A stretch of DNA of 64,000 nt from Triatoma infestans (Eukaryota; Arthropoda; Insecta; Hemiptera; Reduviidae): the NCBI GenBank assembly GCA_011037195.1, contig JAAEAF010002552.1:62001-126000 (forward strand), read 5' to 3'. Below the pieces are notes generated by a model. The model ran no database searches. It saw only the letters and a list, made by a program, of their open reading frames with translations, and was not told the DNA's origin. The number at the start of each line of letters is the position of its first letter. Positions within the stretch are counted from its first letter, which is position 1. This document shows, in pieces, positions 42,758 through 52,689 of the stretch. A program made the translations under genes and the position numbers.

Positions 42758-44164
42758 CAGTGGTTCCCAAAGTGGTCCCTACGGACCCCCAGGGGTCCCC
42801 GGTATCATTCAGGGGGTCCGTGGAAAATTAATATTGATTTGGGGGGTCCCTGAACAACGTCATGATGTACGCGCAAGGTTTAATATAAAATAATAAAATT
42901 GTGATCCATTTTTATTATTATTGAAATTAGCAGTATTGTACAACTCGGTAGGAAGATACCGAGGCTTTCTGGCATACTTAAAACAAGCTGTACCGAATGT
43001 ATTTTCAGTACATTGTGTCATTTATCGACATCATTTAGTCGCAAAAAATCTTAGTGAACGTTTGCATGGATCACTAGATTATGTCATTAGAGCAGTTAAT
43101 AAAATCAAAAGGAATGCCTTCAATGAGAGATTATTTGCTCAACTTTGTTTGGAAAATGACAAAGACTATAATCGTTTACTACTTCACACAGAATACGTTG
43201 GTTATCTAAAAGTGCATGTTTAAATCGATTTTATGCACTCTTTGATTCAGTGTTGGAATTCCTGGAAAGCAAAGACAATGATTTGCGACACAATTTAATT
43301 AACTCAACAAGTGACATAGCCTATATGACTGATTTATTTGCCAAATTTAACGAAACTAATTTGAAACTACAAGGTGACCAATTAAATTTAATCAAAACTA
43401 AAAGCGTAATATCTGCGTTTGTTGCAAAACTTTTCTGTACAAACAAAACTTGGGAAGAGGAGAATGTTCTCAGTTTCCAAATCTTTCGAAATTGCAAAAT
43501 AGAGATGAAGATTGTTTGCTTGTTTACTGTCAACCCTTAACGGCTCTTCATGCAGACCTGAACCAAAGATTTGAGGATATTCTTCACATGGATATTCCCG
43601 ACTGGGTGTTGAACCTTTTGCGCGTGGACAAACTCAGATCCCAAACACAGATGAATCCATACTAATACAGGTGCAGCTTATTGAAATATCCACAAATGAA
43701 GAACTTAAACCAATGTTTGAACAAGGATACCACAAATTCTGGATACAAAAACAGATCCCAATTTTATATCCTGCATTATGGGTTATTGTACAGAAGTTGT
43801 TGACTGCTTCCGCGTCTTCCTATTTGGTAGAACTAGATTCAGTGCCTTATGAACCTCATCACAAAAAAAAGAAACCGACTAGAAATTAGTGCTCGCGGGG
43901 ATTTGCGGTTGCTACTCACAAACATTGAGCCGGATATAAATACTCTCATAACATCTCATCACGTTCATCCAAGTCATTAATTTTTTTTTATATTAAACAT
44001 AGTTATAATTTCAATAAATACTTCTGCAACAAAATGTTTTTTTAAATTTGTAATTTTTATACTATCCATTTATGTACCTTTTTCACTTCGGGGAGGGGAG
44101 GGTCCGTGGGCAAGTTTTGACTATATAAAATGGTCCATGAGTCAAAAAAGTTTGGGAACCACTG
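42758..44164 (+). mobile_element. hAT element with exact 8-bp target duplication
   Basis: The ends CAGTGGTTCCCAAAGTGG (42758) and, inward from the right, CAGTGGTTCCCAAACTTTTT (44164) are the classic hAT type. The duplication ATCTAACT is perfect at 42750-42757 and 44165-44172. The 1,407-bp element holds the C-terminal two thirds of a transposase in pieces; the BED finger and N-terminus are missing. The insertion lies in a family X-like background. Confidence 0.93.
42921..43980 (+). pseudogene. hAT transposase (ZBED5/FAM200-like), frameshifted and N-truncated
   Basis: Segment 42921-43223 has NVFSVHCVIYRHHLVAKNLS, then ERLHGSLDYVIRAVNKIKRN. Segment 43250-43540 has LEFLESKDNDLRHNLINSTS, then LFAKFNETNLKLQGDQLNLI. 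Segment 43450-43665 has CQPLTALHADLNQRF, then DIPDWVLNL. Segment 43671-43889 has FEQGYHKFWIQKQIPILYPA, then SASSYLVE. A final frame gives RLEISARGDLRLLLTNIEPD to 43980. This order matches ZBED5/FAM200-type hAT transposases, with the dimerisation motif at the end. At least four frame changes make it inactive. The catalytic N-terminal half is missing. Confidence 0.88.
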
Positions 44165-44289
44165 ATCTAACTTTTATATTTAGGGAATCTAAACCTAGGT
44201 TAACCTAACTTTTATAGGAAAATAACTGCTTCAGAACATTCTTAAAAATCATATTTTTTATAAAGTCGATACATAAGTCAAAGATTTGT

Positions 44290-44720
44290 TTAATTACAAT
44301 ATAAAACTGAAAGATTCTATCGCTTCTTTATCAAGAAATTTGCAGAAACCTGAAATGAAAGATGTTCTTGGAAAAGATGCCTTCTGGTCATTCGATTTTC
44401 TTTTTTGGCAACATACTTAATTCTCAGTAAAAAATGATGTATGTTATAAAAATAAAAAAAAATATGTTTTCCTGAATTAGTATTATAAAATTAGTGTTTT
44501 ATAAAATTATATAAAATAAAATACATACTAATAATGTATACTACAAAGATGAAACTAAATCACTAGCGCCAATTTCGTGGAAAATCGCAAAAAAAAAAAA
44601 ACCTTGAAAAATTCGTTAAGGAATTCTGATCGAAACCTTCCTTTCGGATCGAAACCTTCCTCCGATTATATACAAACAGAATATAAAGTTTGAACATCCT
44701 GGGTGACATTTCTTTTTTAA
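44290..44720 (+). repeat. Family X-related remnant
   Basis: 'ttgcagaaacctgaaatgaa', 'gccaatttcgtggaaaatcg', and 'aaaatttcagtt'-type blocks in family X order, low identity. Confidence 0.4.
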
Positions 44721-45013
44721 TTACGATGTACGTATACATACACCACATCAACATTGACCACAATGTCTTGATCTATAAATTACGTATATATTTCAGCTCT
44801 AGATCATTCTAGTAAGTTTGTATTTATATATCTTAAATAATTAGTCTTCGTTTTCGACCATTACTTGTCCACCGCTAAATGGCTTTTTCTGGAAGAACTT
44901 CCTATGTATCCTCAAGTATCCTCAAGCTATCAAGAGTTTATCAAAACGGAGGCGTCTGACTAGTGCAACGGAAGTCTCTCCCCAAGTTTTACCTTAGATA
45001 TGGGAATCAGAAT

Positions 45014-45468
45014 GCCCTCCAAGGGGGTATATGTTGCATGCAGTTACTTGGGGAATACGACCCCACGGGTTACCACAGCACAGGTACTCCATGCACTTCA
45101 TCAGAATAGTGCGCAAAACACTTAAAACTATATACACTCTACAGTTTACAACCAAGGTACAAACACAGTACACAAACTAGGGAAATCCGTCACTAGTAAA
45201 TTCGCGAAAGCCTAGGAAGAAGAAAGGGATTAGCTCAGTGGTAGCGCGATGGACTAGCAACGCGGAGGTCCCGGGTTCGAATCCACCATGCTGCCCTTAG
45301 ATTTTTTTTTCTTCCCAGGAGCCTCAACAACTGACTGTCCGGTGATGGGCAGTGTTGTCTGTAGATAGAGAACCTGCTTCAAGGCTGGCTATGCATTGGA
45401 GAAAGCCCCGAGGGGGGCACAGTAGATCTTTCAGGTCGCAGTGCAATAATCTCCTACAACAATCTACA
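45014..45468 (+). mobile_element. Full-length composite SINE with 5' leader and 14-bp target duplication
   Basis: ATGGGAATCAGAAT flanks the element exactly (45000-45013 and 45469-45482). Inside, about 210 bp of leader (GGGGGTATATGTTGCATGCA onward) precede the tRNA-related head at 45228. The head has an A box (TAGCTCAGTGGTAG, 45232-45245) and a perfect B box (GGTTCGAATCC, 45277-45287). The body continues to 'ctcctacaacaatctaca'. The same leader-head-body order occurs at 50369-50807. Most tRNA SINEs start at the head, so the leader is unusual. Confidence 0.88.
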
Positions 45469-45984
45469 ATGGGAATCAGAATTGTTAAGGTCACTCATTC
45501 TTGCTTGTTATGACAGCAACTATTGATATAGTTGGCCGAATTAAAGTAAATACTTTGTCTAATCCAGAGCGGCTTTCTGCCAACAGCACGATCTTATTAA
45601 CAAGAATAATTGCACAATTATTAGCAAGAATAATTGGTATTCTTCAAGTAATGATATAGCGGTTCGGCGAATATGCTGATGATGGTAATCTCCGTTAAAG
45701 GAAGAGAAAAACAAAATTCTTATTTTCCAAGATTGAGGCGTGACGAATTGTGTAAACGAAAAATAGGGCATATAAGGGAAAGCCAGCTGATGGTTGAGCC
45801 AGATAGATGCAAGTTTCAGTTATTTAGGTCTTAATTTTAATTTACATTTAAAAGGAGTGCTGGAAACGCATAGTAACATCTGGCACAATTTTAATAAAAA
45901 CAATTACATCAGTGTACTGCCAAATATAAGTAAATTCCTATAATTGCCATAAGAGTATGTAAAAAGTCATTTTTCTGCGTAAAA

Positions 45985-46650
45985 ATTCTTAGATAGATAG
46001 ATAAAAAGCTTTATTACAAATTTACAAACGTGTACAATAATAATTAATAGAAGTTCCAATGTACATTAACATTATAACCTTCCTACATTGTTTGTATAGT
46101 GATTTTTGGGATAAGGCGAGGTACAATATGCAGGGAAAAAGGGAAAAAAATCTGCAGCTTTAGGAAAAATATTACGAGAGGATGTGTTTCAGTCTTTTAT
46201 GCCTGTAATGTATGGAGGGATCGTAGAAGGCTATTTAGCCGGCAGAGTGGACTAAGTTGACAGTTTAGAGTGGAAAGGAGTTTCAGGAGACAATTTTGTA
46301 TGAAGCGATAAACTGAGGTTACTGAAGATTTTACGTGAAGTAAGTCGATTTTGGTGTGTCGTATTGAGTCAGTCGCAAGTCTTAGGAATTTCTTCTGGGT
46401 TATCTGAAGTTTTTTGATGTTACTGTTACTAAGTCAGGCTTCAGGCGGAGGAAGCGTATAAAGTAACTTCGGTCTGATGACTACTTTGTACAGTAGGAGT
46501 TTGTTTTTTTGTGGTCATTTTTGAGTCGCGTGGCAGTAACGGAAAGAGTAGTCTTATAGTCATTTTTCCAGAATTCACTTTGTCTTGTACGTGGGTCGTG
46601 ACGTTCAATTTGTTGTCCAGAGTTATTCCGAGGTACATGACGTTGTTGAA
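45985..46650 (-). pseudogene. Jockey-like LINE: RT thumb and 3' UTR with TATC tail
   Basis: The minus strand encodes VMYLGITLDNKLNVTTHVQD, then LLFPLLPRDSKMTTKKQTPT, then LYASSA, the jockey RT thumb ('YLG..LD..L.....H....K......L.PLL.R.S.L...NK..LY.....P...YA'). A stop follows. The remainder is decayed coding sequence and a 3' UTR, ending AATAAAGCTTTTTATC with a short (ATCT)n tail (46012-45990). 5'-truncated. Confidence 0.8.
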
Positions 46651-47107
46651 AAATTCTTACATATCCGTTGACTATTTACTAAACAGTATTTTATAAACAT
46701 TGCTGTTTGATGATTTCATTTTTGATTAACAATAAATAAATAATTTACAATCACAAAACTGCCGGAAAATATATCAAATTAGGAAGAAATTAATTCGTAA
46801 TAAATTAATGATAAAAATACTTAAATTCTGATACAAAAAACAAAACCATTATTTCTTTTTTAAATATAAATTCAAATCAATCACTTTTTTTTTTAATGTA
46901 ATCAATATTGTTATCTCATAACAAATTCTAATTGAACAATAATTATTGATATTATGATAAGATTTTCAATAAGTACCCATTTAATAGCAATAGATCATAG
47001 ATCTATTAATTAAATTTGTGGTGTTTTAATTGGGGTTATTGCTACATGGATTGTGGCTATAAAGCAGATAATTCTGAAACTGCCATTGATAATTGCCTGA
47101 TTTTCAA

Positions 47108-47400
47108 ATTCTCTTAACTTTTGGTAAGAGGAAGTATTGTGATCGCCTTAAATTATCGAAATTGAGGTTTTCACCGGAAATACATGTTTTGAAGTCACCT
47201 GAGTACGAACAAAATATCCTTAACGGATGTTCTGTGTATCTCGCGTCTGTCTGTCTGTGTCTACAAACAGAATAAAATATCTCAAACATAAAAAAATCGC
47301 ATAAATTTCGAACTTGGTATTCCGTTTAGTTATCTTTATTGCCTGTTTAATGTCAACTAAACTAAAAGTGCGTCTTTACTGAATATTGTTTTTTTTTCAG
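47108..47400 (-). repeat. Family X-related copy (diverged)
   Basis: 'ggtaagaggaagtattgtga', 'gaggttttcaccggaaatac', 'ttcgaacttggtattccgtt' in the order of the family X end, reverse orientation. Confidence 0.65.
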
Positions 47401-47699
47401 ATTTGTGAAATAGTCTGGCAAACGGTTTAAACGATGTTCTTTAAGCAAATTAACATTCTTTTCCCCCTTGGCTTGGGTATTTTGTGAAAATCTCTCATAT
47501 CCCCAGTTACTGCCTCAGATGATTGATTTTCACAATTACAAGAATTACTAGTGTATCACTTATATTAATATTAATACTTATTAATAATAATTTGCTATAT
47601 CTAACAATAACAACAATTATATAATACGCTAGCTAAACCCGGCCACGCTTCGCTGTGGCTCAGTCTGATTTTAATTATCAGGGAAGTAAATAGAAATAT

Positions 47700-48086
47700 T
47701 GTAACGTTTTTCCCTCTAAACTACCTACTGCAACTAGTTTTAAGTGGGTTCGTATAGATAAAATACTCTAAACTTCAATAAAGAAAACACCAATTTATTA
47801 TTATACACAATAAATTACCAAAAAACAACACTTAATAATAATTACTTCACAGTTTAAACCACAAAAGTTCACTTTGTTCACTTTTTCACAAACTAGTGAC
47901 TTCGTTTGTAACTGGAAAACTCTCTCAACTCTCTGCGGTCCCACTATTTATATCGCTTGGGAATCTTCTAGAATTTCCTTGATTCTTCTAGAGAGAACTA
48001 GAGCGCCGCCAGCGCTTTCCAGCGGCCACTAGGAGAACCTTAGGTACCTGCCTCCTCTCCTAGATGGCACCACTGGCTGCGTTACA
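47700..48086 (-). mobile_element. Solo LTR (Ty3/gypsy-like) inside the Helitron
   Basis: It starts and ends with TGTAACG...CGTTACA and is flanked by atat on both sides (47696-47699 and 48087-48090), a 4-bp target duplication. On the minus strand a double heat-shock-type element is followed 11-12 bases later by TATAAATAG, giving a promoter in LTR order, and AATAAA-like signals follow toward the 3' end. No internal retroviral-type genes are nearby, so it is a solo LTR. Superfamily is inferred from ends and duplication length. Confidence 0.7.
47944..47997 (-). promoter_or_regulatory. Heat-shock element pair and TATA box in the solo LTR
   Basis: On the plus strand 47961-47978 reads GAATCTTCTAGAATTTCC, which is GAAnnTTCnnGAA, a complete heat-shock element with a fourth weak unit. 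A second cluster, ATTCTTCTAGAGAGAAC, lies at 47982-47998. On the transcribed (minus) strand these sit just upstream of TATAAATAG (47952-47944). Binding by HSF is inferred. Confidence 0.65.
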
Positions 48087-48207
48087 ATATTATAGTTAAC
48101 ATAGATTCAGCAAGAAAATACATCATTCAATTTAATACCCTACTTTGCGTTGCTGTGCACTGAAAGGAAAGAAAGAAAAAATGTTTTTAACTGAAAGTCT
48201 TTTATGA

Positions 48208-48855
48208 TTATAAAGCTAGTGATTTGACTACATTTTTGGTTTGTCCGTTTTCTGCATAAACATAAAGATCAGATGGTTTACCGACTCTGGAGCATGCGAC
48301 ATATAATTGCCCATGACAGAAGCATTCGTTTTTTAAATTCAAACCGTACACTTGCAAAGATTGTCCTTGTGCTTTATTGATAGTCATAGCGAACGCAAGG
48401 CGTATTGGAAATTGAAGTCGTTTGAACTCGAACGCCATATCTGAGTGGTATTCGTGGAAGTAGTATGTCTTCACCTTTATGATGTCCAATTAGAATTATT
48501 GCTTCAATTAGATTATTCATTAATTTTGTACTAATCGTGTACCATTATATAACTTTGGCTGCTTGATGTTTCGGAGTAATATAACTGGCACTCCAGTTTT
48601 CAAATTTAGAATATGTGGCGGTAATCCGGGAACATCGAGTGAATTAAGAAATTCCTTTGGAAAATTCACAGCTTCACTTTGGTCCATCACGGTGTCAATG
48701 GATTTGTATGTCACTGTTTCATCTGCGATTCTGTTTAGAATGATGTTGTTCATATCGAGTACGTCGACATTTTTAGCCGCTAGAATGGCTCTTCCGCTTA
48801 ACCATGCGTGACTTGGATAATTTGTTTCAATGCTTTGGAATACCTTGTCTACCAA
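48208..48855 (-). pseudogene. Helitron PIF1-like helicase, C-terminal two frames
   Basis: Segment 48855-48520 encodes NYPSHAWLSGRAILAAKNVD, then PPHILNLKTGVPVILLRNIK, then LYNGTRLVQN. After a frameshift, 48489-48208 encodes MAFEFKRLQFPIRLAFAMTI, then NKAQGQSLQVYGLNL, then GQLYVACSRVGKP. These are the last helicase motifs of Helitron Rep/Hel proteins (motifs V and VI: 'AFAMTINKAQGQ' and 'QLYVA.SR'). The Walker A/B motifs and Rep domain are not present. Confidence 0.88.
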
Positions 48856-49229
48856 TTCTGCGCGAGACTGATATGAGGTATTTCGAGACTGGTGGCGGTG
48901 AGAGATACTATAAGTAGTTGAGAAAGAGGTTCAGAGAGCGCGCCACGATCGCAACGCGTCTGCGTCTGTCTATTTCTGCCAACCTCGCGAAACGCTTGGA
49001 ATTTCTCGTTTCTGTGGGAACTTCGGAATAAAAATTATATATAAACACTCTTACATAGAAATGCAACGTTATGTCAAAATTTCAAGTCAATCCATCGACT
49101 ACTTTTCGAGTTTTGCGGTCACAAACATACGGATGCTGAATTTTTATATATATAGATGATAAATAAATACTTAATGGTTCTTTAACAATTACTAAAACTA
49201 TATATATATATATATATCAATAACAAAAT

Positions 49230-49810
49230 AGAAGCTCTAACATAATACTATTATAAACTTATTTTCGTATTCATATCTGTAACATTTTATCGTCTACGAA
49301 TTTGTGTAACAGTTTAATGTCGTCAATATTACTGTGCAGTATGTCATTCAGTGTGGTGAATTTTGTAAATAGGTTATAGTTTTGTCTGACGCTATCGTAT
49401 TTCTTACAAGACATGATAGCATACATTAATGTTCGACGTTCTCCACAACACTGCACACTTCACAATTACCAGACTTTACCAATTTGAATAAGAATAGAAT
49501 TCTATTATTTGTCCATCCATGCCCTTTGCTGTAGTCTAGCCAGTGTCACTATTTGGCCTCTTTTTTGTATTTCTTGAACCAAGGACTTAAAGATATGGTT
49601 CGTATATTGGATGAATGGTACAGTCCTTTCTCAGAAGATTCTCATTCATATAAAGTTTGCCATTCTCGCAATAATGTGGATCTTGTTTGTCTATGGTAGG
49701 CAGTTGTCAAGTGGTAGGTCGAATTTTTTCTTTCTATCTATACCTGTCATTATTACTTAATTTTGCAGCTACATCTGCCATATCGTTGCCATATATATAT
49801 TAATATGCCC
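49230..49810 (-). pseudogene. LINE RNase H end and C-terminal tail
   Basis: The minus strand at about 49790-49745 encodes YGNDMADVAAKLSNND (the final RNase H 'GNE.AD..AK' block). Other frames give an RNase H-linked 'TLARLQQRAWMD'-like segment, and then CCGERRTLMYAIMSCKKYDS, a knuckle-like part. The C-terminal stretch ends DILHSNIDDIKLLHKFVDDK at a stop near 49271. Several frameshifts. Different from the family at 28 kb. Confidence 0.65.
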
Positions 49811-49904
49811 TAGTTACCATTGTAAAAGTAATATTTTTTGAACTATTAATAATTTTTTCTATTATTTAATTAACTTTTAATTAAGCTAATTGTAATTATC
49901 TAAA

Positions 49905-50160
49905 CACAGACATGCCTATCACTTTTATTTGAAACATTGTTTCAGAAAAATTAATTTTATGAAAGTTTTGGGGAAACAGCACCATTTAAGCATTTCTTTA
50001 AAGTACCACTTCAATACAATATATAGTACTCCCACCTATATATTATTTATGTACATTAGAAACATTGATAGAATTCCAAATTTGAAGCATATCCTCTAAC
50101 CAAAAATGCACTTTTACAAAATAGGTTTTTGAGTTTTTTTGGAATTATCTCGAAAATGAC
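49905..50160 (-). repeat. Family X-related internal unit, reverse
   Basis: 'cctatcacttttatttgaaa', 'aagtaccacttcaat', and 'gaattccaaatttgaagc' in family X order. Confidence 0.45.
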
Positions 50161-50177
50161 TTAGATAGATACATTTG

Positions 50178-50218
50178 CGGACACAAACATACGGATGCTG
50201 AATTTTTATATATATAGA
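50178..50218 (-). repeat. Isolated Helitron 5' end (about 40 bp)
   Basis: It repeats TCTATATATATAAAAATTCA, then GCATCCGTATGTTTGTG, of the Helitron at 49156, preceded by A as expected. The match stops after about 41 bp. Confidence 0.75.
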
Positions 50219-50269
50219 TAGTAAATACATAAATACATATTTTGGATGCGTAAATACTTAAATACTTAG

Positions 50270-50350
50270 ATACATCGAAACCGGTCGATGACCATAAAAT
50301 GAAGGAGGCTACCACGGAAAATGTCTCTGATGATTGATTTTTAGATAGTG
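50270..50350 (+). repeat. Penelope pLTR end fragment
   Basis: 'cgaaaccggtcgatgaccat' then 'accacggaaaatgtctctga' continue into 'tgattgatttttagatagtg'. The same flank follows the palindromic insertion at 51290-51320, so this piece and its flank were duplicated together. The 5' half of the hammerhead is missing. Confidence 0.7.
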
Positions 50351-50365
50351 TGGCAAATTTAAATT

Positions 50366-50807
50366 GTTGTAGGGGATTATCGCACTGCGACCGGAAAGAT
50401 CTATTGTGCTCGCCGGAGCCTTCTCCAATGCACAGCGCCTCCAAGCAGTGTTCTCTAGCTACAGACAACACCAGCTCATAACCGTACAGTGAGTTGTAGA
50501 GGCTTCTAGGAGGAGAAAATCTAAGGGCAGCATGGTGGATTCGAACCCACGATCTTCGCGTTGCTAGTCCTGCGTGCTACCACTGAGCTAATTCCTTCCT
50601 TCTCCCTTTGGCTTACGCCAATTAACTAGGGACGGAGACCCTAGTTTGTGTACCATGTTTGTCCCAGTCTGTAAAGTATAGAGTGTTATGTAGTTTAAGT
50701 GAATCGTGTACTGTTCTGATGAAGAGCATGGAGTACTGAGCTGTGATATCGCCGTGGGGTCGCTACTCCACAAGTAACTGCATGCAACAGATACCCCTTT
50801 TGCTGGC
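50366..50807 (-). mobile_element. Composite SINE with 5' leader, second copy
   Basis: On the minus strand a leader (GGGGTATCTGTTGCATGCAG onward, from about 50800) precedes the A box (TAGCTCAGTGGTAG, about 50590-50577) and B box (GGTTCGAATCC, about 50545-50535). The body ends 'cctacaacaattt'. The flanks ggcaaatt (50352) and ggcaaaat (50805) may be a short target duplication. About 78% similar by eye to 45014-45468. Confidence 0.8.
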
Positions 50808-50947
50808 AAAATGACTGTACCAATTTCCTTTAAACTTTCAATCTAAAAAAAAAAAAAATATATAGATTGATTTTTATTGTGGTGGTTGGTTCCGCAGAGC
50901 TGGAAAGCATCAGAGACATTTTCCGTGGTTGCTTGCTTCATTTTATG

Positions 50948-50988
50948 GTCATCGACCGGTTTCGGGCGTTCGCCCATCTTCAGGATGC
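50948..50988 (-). ncRNA. Hammerhead ribozyme, type I, core intact
   Basis: On the minus strand: CATC, CTGAAGA, stem II GGGC-GAAC-GCCC, GAAA, ACCGGTC, GATG. The core CUGANGA/GAAA is complete, stem I is CATC/GATG, stem III uses the palindrome ACCGGT, and cleavage is expected after GUC. Such short palindromic stem III hammerheads in Penelope-like elements are thought to act as dimers. Confidence 0.75.
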
Positions 50989-51204
50989 GTTTTTCAGACA
51001 GTGTGACAACACAGACTTCCACAGAGCAAATTCAGTTTCACACACTGACTGGTGTTTTTAACTGTCTTTTAACTTTAACTGTCTTTTCAGCTTTTAACTT
51101 AACTTTAACTTTTTAACTGTCTTTTAACAGTTAAAAACACCAGTCAGTGTGTAAAAATGAATTTTCTCTGTGCAAGTCTTGTGTTGTCACACTGTCTGAA
51201 AAAC

Positions 51205-51246
51205 GCATCCTAAAGATGGGCGAACGCCCGAAACCGGTCGATGACC
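51205..51246 (+). ncRNA. Hammerhead ribozyme, one core substitution
   Basis: Same layout as the copy in the left arm, but the core reads CTAAAGA in place of CTGAAGA, a change at an invariant G. Stem I, stem II, GAAAC and GUC are kept. Probably inactive or weak. Confidence 0.7.
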
Positions 51247-51965
51247 ATAAAATGAAGCAGGCTAGGCTACCACGGAAAATGTCTCTGATGATTGATTTTT
51301 AGATAGTGTGGCAGAATTTTGTGGCATTATATTTCAAATGTATGTGCTAGGTTCATTAAAAGTGACGCTTCCTTTTAGTTCCCAAAACTAGTGATTGGGT
51401 TTACTAGATACGTACTCGTCTCCGCTTTACCACTATATATATATATGTTACGTAAATGAGTAAGATTTAATGTTTAAGGAAAGAATTGTATTGAGTGGAG
51501 TATGTGAAAGCCGCGTGTGACTGATTCACACCATATTTTTGTTATTATTTTTTACCTTTAAATATCATATTATTTAGGTGTGTCTCTGTTATAATTTAGA
51601 ACATATATTGTGACCTTAATTACGGGAATACTTTCTGAATTTACTTTTATCCAAGTTACTACACTACCTAGATAATTAATCTCGTTTTTGACAATTACTT
51701 GCCATTAGTTCTAGTATCACACCTTTAGAGCTCCCACCTCACCATTCTGGCAGGAATTCCTGATATAAAGGATCTATTTATACCTTGTTTCTTAAATGTT
51801 AGCTACATTTTAATAATATTCATATGGTTAAAAAAAAAAACTGATATGAACATTTATATACTTTTTTTGAAACTTCAAATTATACTTTTTATCCTTCTAC
51901 AAATAAATAGACGTGCTTGGTTGACCAGATACCTAACCAAGCAGATAATAGAAGTAGATTAGATT

Positions 51966-52640
51966 CTAACGGGGGAATTGGCTCTTCAGCCTGCGCCACT
52001 GCGACATCCTATGGATCTATTGTGACACTCCCCTAGTTGGAGACCCTCCCCCGATCCTGTCCTTTGCCGGAAGGGGGGGGGAATTGAGGGGCACCAGGTG
52101 CTCGTCCTGCTTGCCTTAAAAGACTTAATAGGTCCGAGAGAGGGGCCCTGGCTGAGCTTGTTGGCAACCAGCTTCTCTTTACCAAAGAGGCGGTACCTTA
52201 GCCAGACCAGCCCCTCGCACTGACATACCACATGCAGCGCCGTCTCCTCTTCTTCCTGACAAACCTACTCAGCTATCCGTTGCCAGGCCCATGCGATGCA
52301 TGTACTTGTTAAGTCTACAATGGCCATGAGAACGCCAACTGCTATCCTGATGGCCACCCGGCCTAATTGGAGTAATTCTGATTATCCAAGTGGCTATGGA
52401 TAAAGGCTTTTCGCCTGCCTCTGGCCTGAAGTTTTGACCCACCATTCCCTTGATCGGTCCTGCATCCATGTCTTGATGGATGCACTCCTGAGGCATCTTG
52501 AGACGCCATAGAACGGCTCTGATTGAACCCTCCTTGGGCCAGGCGGTCCGCCGCCTTATTGCCCCTATAACCCGAGTGCCCAGGTACTCAAACCAGTAAG
52601 ACCTTATTATGTCTACTAATTTCCCTGAGTGCACCTAGGC
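51966..52640 (-). pseudogene. Jockey-like LINE: RNase H end, knuckle and tail
   Basis: The minus strand in successive frames has a decayed 'WVPGHSGYRGNKAADRLA' block near 52570-52540, then LSIATWIIRITPIRPGGH, then HGHCRLNKYMHRMGLATDS, and the knuckle region CQEEEETALHVVCQCEGLVW (about 52260-52200), then LRYRLFGKEKL. The tail carries a C/G-rich 3' UTR ending near 51966. It is higher in GC than its surroundings, which suggests a more recent arrival or a GC-richer family. Confidence 0.75.
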
Positions 52641-52689
52641 AATCCCACACCAGATAATAGAAGTAATTATTCGTACATTGCAATTCAGA

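Larger units (their letters stand above)
47629..49156 (-). mobile_element. Helitron, internally deleted, minus strand
   Basis: The 5' end is A|TCTATATATATAAAAATTC at 49156 (inserted after an A). The 3' end carries the hairpin GCCACAGCGAAGCGTGGC about 11 nt before CTAG (47632-47629), both Helitron hallmarks. The base after CTAG is C rather than the expected T. Inside are two frames of the PIF1-type helicase C-terminus and, near the 3' end, an inserted solo LTR (47700-48086). The Rep nuclease and most of the helicase are missing. Confidence 0.85.
50865..51301. mobile_element. Palindromic Penelope-like insertion with 12-bp target duplication
   Basis: GATTGATTTTTA at 50865-50876 and 51290-51301 flanks about 410 bp. 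That segment is two head-to-head pLTR arms (50877-51065 and about 51120-51289), joined by a T/A-rich 'ttttaactgtc' repeat. Each arm carries one hammerhead motif, in opposite orientation. No protein is encoded. The arrangement repeats that at 9669-11297. Confidence 0.85.

Noticed and set aside
47700..48086. The TGTAACG...CGTTACA segment as a MITE rather than an LTR
   Set aside because: The inverted match is only seven bases, while TG...CA ends, TATA box and polyadenylation-like signals fit an LTR better; not fully excluded.
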